Below, piece by piece: positions 30,606 through 35,153 of a stretch of DNA of 35,153 nt. The stretch lies in assembly GCA_035535055.1 (NCBI GenBank), contig DATLQT010000023.1, forward strand, positions 1 through 35,153, written 5' to 3'. The translations under genes and the position numbers were made by a program. Source of the DNA: UBA6019 sp035535055 (GTDB taxonomy: Bacteria > Chloroflexota > Dormibacteria > Dormibacterales > Dormibacteraceae). The notes under the pieces are model-generated. The model had not been told where the DNA came from and made no database searches. It saw only the letters and a program-made list of their open reading frames with translations. Position 1 is the stretch's first letter. Every line of letters starts with the position of its first letter.

Positions 30606-31286
30606 CTACCGAGGGTTTGCCGCGGCGGCAAGCGTCTCCTCCTCCACGACCACGGCGGAGCCGGCGGCGAGCTCGCGCACACGCCGCCAGGAAGTGCGGT
30701 GGATCGGGCAGGGCCCGAGGAAGCGGATCGCCTCCTGGTGGGCGGCGGTGGCGTAGCCCTTGTGGAGCGCGAACCCGTAACCGGGGTACTGGCCGTCGAA
30801 CTCGATCATCTGGAGGTCGCGGTGAACCTTGGCCACGATGCTGGCGGCCATGATCGACGCGCAGGTGCTGTCGCCCTTCACCACCGCCAGCTGAGGCAGA
30901 GGCGACTCGGGCACGTCGAAGGCGTCGAGCAGCAGGTATTCGACCGGCAGCCCGAGCGAGGCAACCGCGCGCTCCATCGCCAACTGGCGGGCCCGCGTCA
31001 TCCCGACCCGGTTGAACTCGTGGGCGTCGACCTGCCCGACGCCCACCGCCACTGCGCGGCGGCGGATGCCGCGGTCGAGGCGGACCCGCTGGAGGTGGGT
31101 GAGCTTCTTGGAGTCGTCCAGCCCCGGCAGCCGGGCGCCCAGCGGGAGCACCGCCGCGCCGGCCACCACCGGTCCCGCGAGCGGCCCGAGCCCGACCTCG
31201 TCAACCCCGGCGACGACCTTGAAGCCCATCCTGAGCGCGGTCCGCTCCCACGCCCACAGCTGGGGCCGGCGGGTTCGCCTCTTCAC
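30606..31286 (-). CDS. rnhB: Ribonuclease HII
   Basis: 226 residues from GTG 31286; TTG 31289 directly before it is equally possible, and no strong Shine-Dalgarno helps. The first acidic pair is in VAGVDEVGLGPLAGPVV, the third Asp in VEYLLLDAFD, and the fourth motif in KGDSTCASIMAASIVAKVHRD; these Asp/Glu residues bind the metals. It removes ribonucleotides from DNA and RNA from RNA-DNA hybrids. The junction-sensing Gly-Arg-Gly motif is Gly-Leu-Gly here. The position after rplS and before yraN is the usual one. Confidence 0.94.
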   Translation of the reverse strand: MKRRTRRPQLWAWERTALRMGFKVVAGVDEVGLGPLAGPVVAGAAVLPLGARLPGLDDSKKLTHLQRVRLDRGIRRRAVAVGVGQVDAHEFNRVGMTRARQLAMERAVASLGLPVEYLLLDAFDVPESPLPQLAVVKGDSTCASIMAASIVAKVHRDLQMIEFDGQYPGYGFALHKGYATAAHQEAIRFLGPCPIHRTSWRRVRELAAGSAVVVEEETLAAAANPR

Positions 31287-31332
31287 CAAAGCCGCGAAAG
31301 CCTAGCCAAAGCAAAGCTTGGGCTGGAAAGTT

Positions 31333-31719
31333 TTACTTGGCGGCCGGCTCACCGACCGGGGCGGCCGGCGCGGCCTTGGGCCGCCGCTCGCGGATCCGGC
31401 CCTCCTTGCCGACCTTGTCCCGGAGGTAATACAGCCGGGCCTGGCGGACGTCGCCGTGCCGGAGCACCTCGATCTTGTCGATCCGGGGCGAGTGGATCAT
31501 GAAGGTCCGCTCGACCCCTACCCCATGGGTGACCCTCCGCACCGTGAAGTTCTTGCGGAGTCCACCGCCAGTCACCCGGATCACAAGACCCTCGAAGACC
31601 TGGATCCGCTCCCGGGTCCCCTCGACCACCTTGGCATGCACGCGGATGGTGTCGCCCGGCCGGAGTGCCGGCACCGTCTCCTTGAACTGCTCCTTTTCTA
31701 TCTGGTCGATCACGTTCAT
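31333..31719 (-). CDS. rplS: 50S ribosomal protein L19
   Basis: 128 residues. Conserved L19 segments: FKETVPALRPGDTIRVHAKV, ERIQVFEGLVIRVTGGGL, NFTVRRVTHGVGVERTF, HSPRIDKIEVLRHGDVRQAR and LYYLRDKVGKEGRIRER. An Ala/Pro tail follows. L19 sits at the subunit interface. ATG 31719-31717 overlaps the trmD stop (ATGA), the classical trmD-rplS junction. Confidence 0.97.
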   Translation of the reverse strand: MNVIDQIEKEQFKETVPALRPGDTIRVHAKVVEGTRERIQVFEGLVIRVTGGGLRKNFTVRRVTHGVGVERTFMIHSPRIDKIEVLRHGDVRQARLYYLRDKVGKEGRIRERRPKAAPAAPVGEPAAK

Positions 31720-32411
31720 GACTGTTCCCCCTGGCTGCCGAGGCTTCCCGCCCGGGCGTGTGTGCGCTCCCGCGCCCGCGCTCGCCTCCAGGCTTCGATC
31801 TCTCGATGGTTACCGGAGAGCAGCACATCGGGCACCCGAAGGCCGCGAAACTCCGCCGGACGAGTGTATTGCGGATGGCCGAGCAGATCGGCCGCGAAGG
31901 AGTCGCCCGCGAGCGACTCCTGGTCTCCCAGGACCCCGGGAACCAACCGGGCGACGGCATCGATGACCACCATGGCTGGCAGCTCGCCGCCGCTCAGGAC
32001 GTAGTCACCGATCGAGATTTCCCGGTCTGCGAGCGTCTCGCGCACCCGGTCGTCGACCCCTTCATAGCGGCCACAGACGATCACGACGCCCGGCTCGGCC
32101 GCCAGCTCGCGCGCCAGCGTCTGGTTGAAGGGCTCGCCCCAAGGCTCCATCAGAATCACCGGGCCCCGGTTCTGGGCGCGGACCGCCTCGATGGCCTCGA
32201 AGACCGGCTCCGGCTTGATCACCATCCCGGGGCCGCCGCCATAGGGCAGGTCGTCCACCTGCCTGTGGCGGTCGTGGGTGAAGGCGCGAAGATCGTGCGC
32301 CTCCAGCTCCACCAGGCCGCGGGCGATCGCGCGGCCCACCACGCCGGCCTCGAACACGGCGCCGAAAATTCCCGGGAAGACGGTGACGACGTCGAAGCGG
32401 ATGGCTGCCAT
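31716..32411 (-). CDS. trmD: tRNA (guanine37-N1)-methyltransferase
   Basis: 231 residues. TrmD motifs: FDVVTVFPGIFGAVFEAGV, the tRNA-binding DLPYGGGPGMV, and the SAM-binding trefoil knot with VCGRYEGVDDRV and ISIGDYVLSGGELPAMVVID, followed by HPQYTRPAEFRGLRVPDVLL. It methylates G37 next to the anticodon and prevents frameshifting. The usual SPQG before PFNQ reads EPWGEPFNQ here. ATG 32411-32409 lies six bases after the rimM stop, with GAGG just upstream. Confidence 0.97.
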   Translation of the reverse strand: MAAIRFDVVTVFPGIFGAVFEAGVVGRAIARGLVELEAHDLRAFTHDRHRQVDDLPYGGGPGMVIKPEPVFEAIEAVRAQNRGPVILMEPWGEPFNQTLARELAAEPGVVIVCGRYEGVDDRVRETLADREISIGDYVLSGGELPAMVVIDAVARLVPGVLGDQESLAGDSFAADLLGHPQYTRPAEFRGLRVPDVLLSGNHREIEAWRRARARERTHARAGSLGSQGEQS

Positions 32412-32417
32412 CTCGCC

Positions 32418-32924
32418 TCAGCGAGCCTCCTCGACGTCAAACAGCCAGTTCTGGACCGTCACCCGGCCCGCCGCAAGGTCGACCTCGAGGATCGCGTCCC
32501 TCGTGGCCGGCAGCAGGTGTTCCGCCCCGTCCTCGGCCGAGACCACCCAAACGTCGTTGGCCGGCCGCTCGAGCACGCTGCTGAGCATCCCGACCCGCCT
32601 CCCGGAATCGGTGAAGACCTCCAGGCCGACCAGTTGGTGGTGGTAGTAAGCGCCTTCCGCGAGCGGCTTCGCGGCCTCGGCCGGAACTTCCAGGTAGCTC
32701 CCGCGCACCAGTTCGGCGAGGGTGCGGTTGTCGATTCCCACCAGCTTCAGGGTCACGGTTGGACTACCCGGCTTCCACCACTCGACCCGCCTCACCTCTC
32801 CCTGGAGGACCAACTCCGAACCGGGCGCGAAGCGATCCTCGAAGTCTGTCAAGGGATAGACCTTGACGGCTCCTTCGACTCCGAAGGGCGCGGTCACCTG
32901 CCCGACTCGGATCATCTCGCTCAC
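32418..32924 (-). CDS. rimM: Ribosome maturation factor RimM
   Basis: 168 residues from GTG 32924-32922, which overlaps the khpA stop (GTGA); ATG three codons later is an alternative. The N-terminal RimM barrel has IRVGQVTAPFGVEGAVKVYP and LTDFEDRF. The C-terminal PRC barrel has AYYHHQLVGLEVFTDSGRRV and the end AILEVDLAAGRVTVQ. RimM helps assemble the 30S head around S19. It lies in the usual rpsP-khpA-rimM-trmD order. Confidence 0.95.
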   Translation of the reverse strand: MSEMIRVGQVTAPFGVEGAVKVYPLTDFEDRFAPGSELVLQGEVRRVEWWKPGSPTVTLKLVGIDNRTLAELVRGSYLEVPAEAAKPLAEGAYYHHQLVGLEVFTDSGRRVGMLSSVLERPANDVWVVSAEDGAEHLLPATRDAILEVDLAAGRVTVQNWLFDVEEAR

Positions 32925-33229
32925 GCCAGGTCCACGAACACCCTTCGCCGCTCCCGCAGGGAGGCGGCGCGCACCAGCGCGCGAAGCGCCTCGATGTTGC
33001 GTCCGCCCTTGCCGATCAGCTTGCCGACGTCCTCGCCAGCCAGCTTGACGGTCACCGAGAGGGTGCCCCGAGAGCGCTCGAAGGCCTCGACCTTCACCTC
33101 GTCGGGCTTCTCGGCGATCGACTTGGCGACGAACTCGACCAGCGCCCGGTAGTCGACCGGAGGGCCGCTCGGCCCGCTCGGCCGCTCGCGGCGGAACCCG
33201 CCCTGCTCGGGACGCCTGAACTCGCCCAC
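32921..33229 (-). CDS. khpA: KH-domain RNA-binding protein KhpA
   Basis: 102 residues from GTG 33229-33227, sharing one base with the rpsP stop (TAGTG). About 28 Arg/Pro/Gly-rich residues precede the family start (DYRALVEFVAKSIAEKPDEV). The type-II KH domain carries the RNA-binding loop GKLIGKGGRNIEALRALV. KhpA, often with KhpB, binds RNA and influences cell size and division in Gram-positive bacteria. The basic N-terminal extension is not part of the usual 75-80 residue protein. Confidence 0.93.
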   Translation of the reverse strand: MGEFRRPEQGGFRRERPSGPSGPPVDYRALVEFVAKSIAEKPDEVKVEAFERSRGTLSVTVKLAGEDVGKLIGKGGRNIEALRALVRAASLRERRRVFVDLA

Positions 33230-33696
33230 TATTCGCCCTCCACCTCGGCTGCGGGCTCCGCGCCGGCTTCCGCGGCGGCCACGGGTTCGGCGTCCGACTC
33301 GGCCTCGGGCTCTGCCGCAGCCTCGGCCTCGTTTTCGCGTTCGGCCACCGCGACCGCCTCGACCTTCGGCTCGGCCTCCACCTTCTTGGCGGCGGGCTTG
33401 GGCGCCTTGGGCACCGCCCCGACGTTGATCGCCTTCGGGTGACGGACGGCCGGACCCTCGATGATCCCCTCTCGCTGCAGCAGGCTGCGGGCGGCGTCGG
33501 AGGGCTGCGCTCCCTTGGAGATCCACTGCTGGACCTTCTCACCGTCGATCCGGATCGTGGCCGGGGAGGTCAGCGGGTCGTAGATGCCGAGCTGCTCGAT
33601 GAACCGGCCATCGCGCGGCGAGCGTGCGTCGGCAACCACCAGCCGGTAGAAGGGCCGCTTTTTGGCCCCCATGCGCCTGAGTCTGATCTTTACCAA
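33229..33696 (-). CDS. rpsP: 30S ribosomal protein S16 with long acidic tail
   Basis: 155 residues. The S16 core covers about residues 1-85: VKIRLRRMGAKKRPFYRLVV, DARSPRDGRFIEQLGIYDPL, then KVQQWISKGAQPSDAARSLL. The remaining 70 or so residues are a low-complexity tail rich in Ala, Glu and Pro. The start is TTG 33696-33694 with AGGAGG (33704-33709) seven bases upstream, and the family N-terminus begins here, so TTG is firm. The ribosome site overlaps the end of ffh. S16 binds 16S rRNA in the body of the small subunit. Confidence 0.96.
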   Translation of the reverse strand: MVKIRLRRMGAKKRPFYRLVVADARSPRDGRFIEQLGIYDPLTSPATIRIDGEKVQQWISKGAQPSDAARSLLQREGIIEGPAVRHPKAINVGAVPKAPKPAAKKVEAEPKVEAVAVAERENEAEAAAEPEAESDAEPVAAAEAGAEPAAEVEGE

Positions 33697-33697
33697 G

Positions 33698-35041
33698 TCA
33701 TCTCCTCCTCATCAGTCGGTTGATGTCGGGGGCGCCTCTGCCGGGCCTACCCCCGCTCAATTGCTTCATGAGCTGCTCCATCTGTTCGCGTGATTTCAAA
33801 ACCCGGTTGACGTCGGCGACCTGGGTCCCACTGCCACGGGCGATCCGGCGCCGACGCGAGCCGTCAATCCGCTCCGGGTGGGCCCGCTCGGCCCGGGTCA
33901 TGGAGCTGATGATCGCCTCCATCCGGCGGACCTCCCTCTCGGCCTGCGGGCCGGCCACCTGGTCCTTCAGGCCGGCGCCGCCGGGCAGCATGGAGACGAC
34001 ACTCTCCAACGAGCCGAGTGACTTGAGCTGCCGCATCTGGAGCAGCAGGTCGTCAAAGGTCACCCTGCCAGCCCGGACGTTCTTCTCGAGCTTGGCCGCG
34101 GTCTCCCCGTCGATCGTGGCCTGAGCCTTCTCGATCAGCGTCAGGACGTCGCCCATGCCGAGGATCCGCGAGGCCATCCGGTCGGGCCGGAAGGGCTCGA
34201 GGTCGGTCGGCTTCTCCCCCACCCCGGCAAACCGGACCGGCCGGCCGGTCGCCGCCCTCAGGGAGAGCGCGGCGCCGCCCCGAGCATCGCCATCGAGCTT
34301 GGTCAGGATCACTCCGTCGATGCCGATCGCCTGGTCGAAGGCGGCCCCGACGTTGACGGCTTCCTGCCCCGTCATCGCGTCTGCCACCAGGAGCGTCTCC
34401 GTCACCAGTACCGCCTGCTTCAGCCGGACCAGCTCCCCCATCAGCTCGGGATCGACCTGGAGGCGGCCAGCGGTGTCGAGGATGACCACATCGCAGCCAG
34501 CCCTCTGGGCCTCGGCGACAGACCTCTTGGCAATCTCCTCGACCGGGCCCTCACCGCTGAGGAAGGACACCTTCTCGCGCTCCGCGAGGAGGCGCAGCTG
34601 CTCGACCGCGGCCGGGCGACGGAGGTCCAGGGCCACCACTGCGGGGCGGTGGCCGTCCCGGCGGGCGAGGAGGGCGAGCTTGACGGCCGTGGTGGTCTTG
34701 CCTGAGCCCTGCAGCCCGGCCAGCAGGATCACGGTCGGCGGCTGAGGACTGTAGCGAAGGCCGGCGGGCACGCCCGCGTCGCCGAGCAGTGCGACCAGCT
34801 CCTCGTCGACGATCTTCACCACCTGCTGAGCGGGGCTGAGGCTGCTCATCACTTCGGCGCCGACAGCGCGCTCCTTCACCCGCTCGGAGAAGTCCTTGAC
34901 GACCCGGAAGTTCACGTCCGCCTCGAGCAGCGCCAGCCGCACCTCGCGGAGGGCGACCTCGACGTCCTCCGGCCTGAGAACCCCGCGGCCGCTCAACTTC
35001 TTCAGGGCGGCCGAGATGCGGTCGGTCAGGCTCTCAAACAT
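33698..35041 (-). CDS. ffh: Signal recognition particle protein Ffh (SRP54)
   Basis: 447 residues. The N domain covers about 1-85. The G domain carries GLQGSGKTTTAVKLA (P-loop), DLRRPAAVEQL, LDTAGRLQVD and LTKLDGDARGGAAL. The M domain (about 300-447) carries the basic helix GSRRRRIARGSGT that binds 4.5S RNA, and a hydrophobic signal-peptide groove. It targets nascent membrane proteins to FtsY. The M domain is not strongly Met-rich, as in other high-GC genomes. ATG 35041-35039 overlaps the upstream gene by eight bases. Confidence 0.97.
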   Translation of the reverse strand: MFESLTDRISAALKKLSGRGVLRPEDVEVALREVRLALLEADVNFRVVKDFSERVKERAVGAEVMSSLSPAQQVVKIVDEELVALLGDAGVPAGLRYSPQPPTVILLAGLQGSGKTTTAVKLALLARRDGHRPAVVALDLRRPAAVEQLRLLAEREKVSFLSGEGPVEEIAKRSVAEAQRAGCDVVILDTAGRLQVDPELMGELVRLKQAVLVTETLLVADAMTGQEAVNVGAAFDQAIGIDGVILTKLDGDARGGAALSLRAATGRPVRFAGVGEKPTDLEPFRPDRMASRILGMGDVLTLIEKAQATIDGETAAKLEKNVRAGRVTFDDLLLQMRQLKSLGSLESVVSMLPGGAGLKDQVAGPQAEREVRRMEAIISSMTRAERAHPERIDGSRRRRIARGSGTQVADVNRVLKSREQMEQLMKQLSGGRPGRGAPDINRLMRRR

Positions 35042-35153
35042 CGGCCAGCCTCGCCTCCAGCCGGCTGACCCGGCGCTGCAGCTCGGCGACCTCGGCCGCC
35101 AGCGCCTGGCGCGCCCGGGTACGCCGCTCTGCCTCGGCCAGAAGACCCAGGCG
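35034..35153 (-). CDS. C-terminal end of a coiled-coil protein upstream of ffh (5' end outside window)
   Basis: An open frame enters from the right edge and stops at TGA 35036-35034, eight bases inside ffh. Its 39 visible residues are Ala/Arg/Glu/Leu-rich with a heptad pattern (AEVAELQRRVSRLEARLADV), so a C-terminal coiled coil is likely. Genes at this place are often ftsY or the small helix-turn-helix protein YlxM, but nothing visible identifies either. The codon use matches the neighbours. Confidence 0.5.
   Translation of the reverse strand, partial: RLGLLAEAERRTRARQALAAEVAELQRRVSRLEARLADV

Overview
This is a high-GC, gene-dense bacterial chromosome segment made almost entirely of core genes. 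Start codons are often GTG or TTG, and stop/start overlaps of four bases (ATGA, GTGA, probably CTGA) are the usual gene junction. The content (group-3 SigB/SigF-type sigma factor with an RsbW-like partner, bifunctional Rel, MEP isoprenoid genes, archaeal/eukaryal-type ProRS, short EF-Ts) fits a high-GC Terrabacteria lineage such as Actinomycetota, Chloroflexota or Dormibacterota. The sequence alone does not let me choose between them. No tRNA, rRNA, CRISPR array, insertion sequence or prophage was seen.

Layout. 1-2.5 kb: the end of a probable EEP-fold gene, then a minus-strand stress module (small membrane protein, DUF948/YtxG-like, YtxH-like, RsbW-like, sigma factor). 2.5-6.1 kb: hisS-aspS on the minus strand, divergent from pdxH. 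6.1-12 kb: minus-strand relA with an overlapping MBL-fold hydrolase, facing a plus-strand multi-GAF HD-GYP protein across a 41-base gap. 12-14.6 kb: secreted clan GH-A glycosidase plus GT39-like membrane glycosyltransferase. 14.7-24 kb, all minus strand: rpsB-tsf-pyrH, frr-uppS-cdsA-dxr-rseP-ispG, proS. 24-26.8 kb: topA and a decayed dprA. 27-30.3 kb: a lone Flp-type pilin, an MBL hydrolase, an isolated LigD-like ligase domain, a HAD hydrolase and a Nudix hydrolase. 30.3-35.1 kb: ffh-rpsP-khpA-rimM-trmD-rplS, rnhB, a decayed yraN, and the 3' end of a coiled-coil gene upstream of ffh.

How the genes work together. dxr and ispG belong to the MEP pathway and uppS makes the undecaprenyl carrier; with cdsA (CDP-diacylglycerol) and rseP (intramembrane protease) they form one tightly coupled envelope operon attached to frr. 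rpsB-tsf-pyrH and ffh-...-rplS are classical translation/secretion operons. relA (ppGpp) and the HD-GYP protein (c-di-GMP) share one regulatory gap.

The points most worth a second look: an anti-sigma-like protein lacking its ATP-binding residues, co-encoded with YtxG/YtxH-like proteins; a ligase domain that keeps its nucleophilic lysine but has lost the motif III and IV glutamates; two probable CTG start codons in CTGA overlaps; likely leaderless promoters at operon heads; and independent decay of dprA and yraN.
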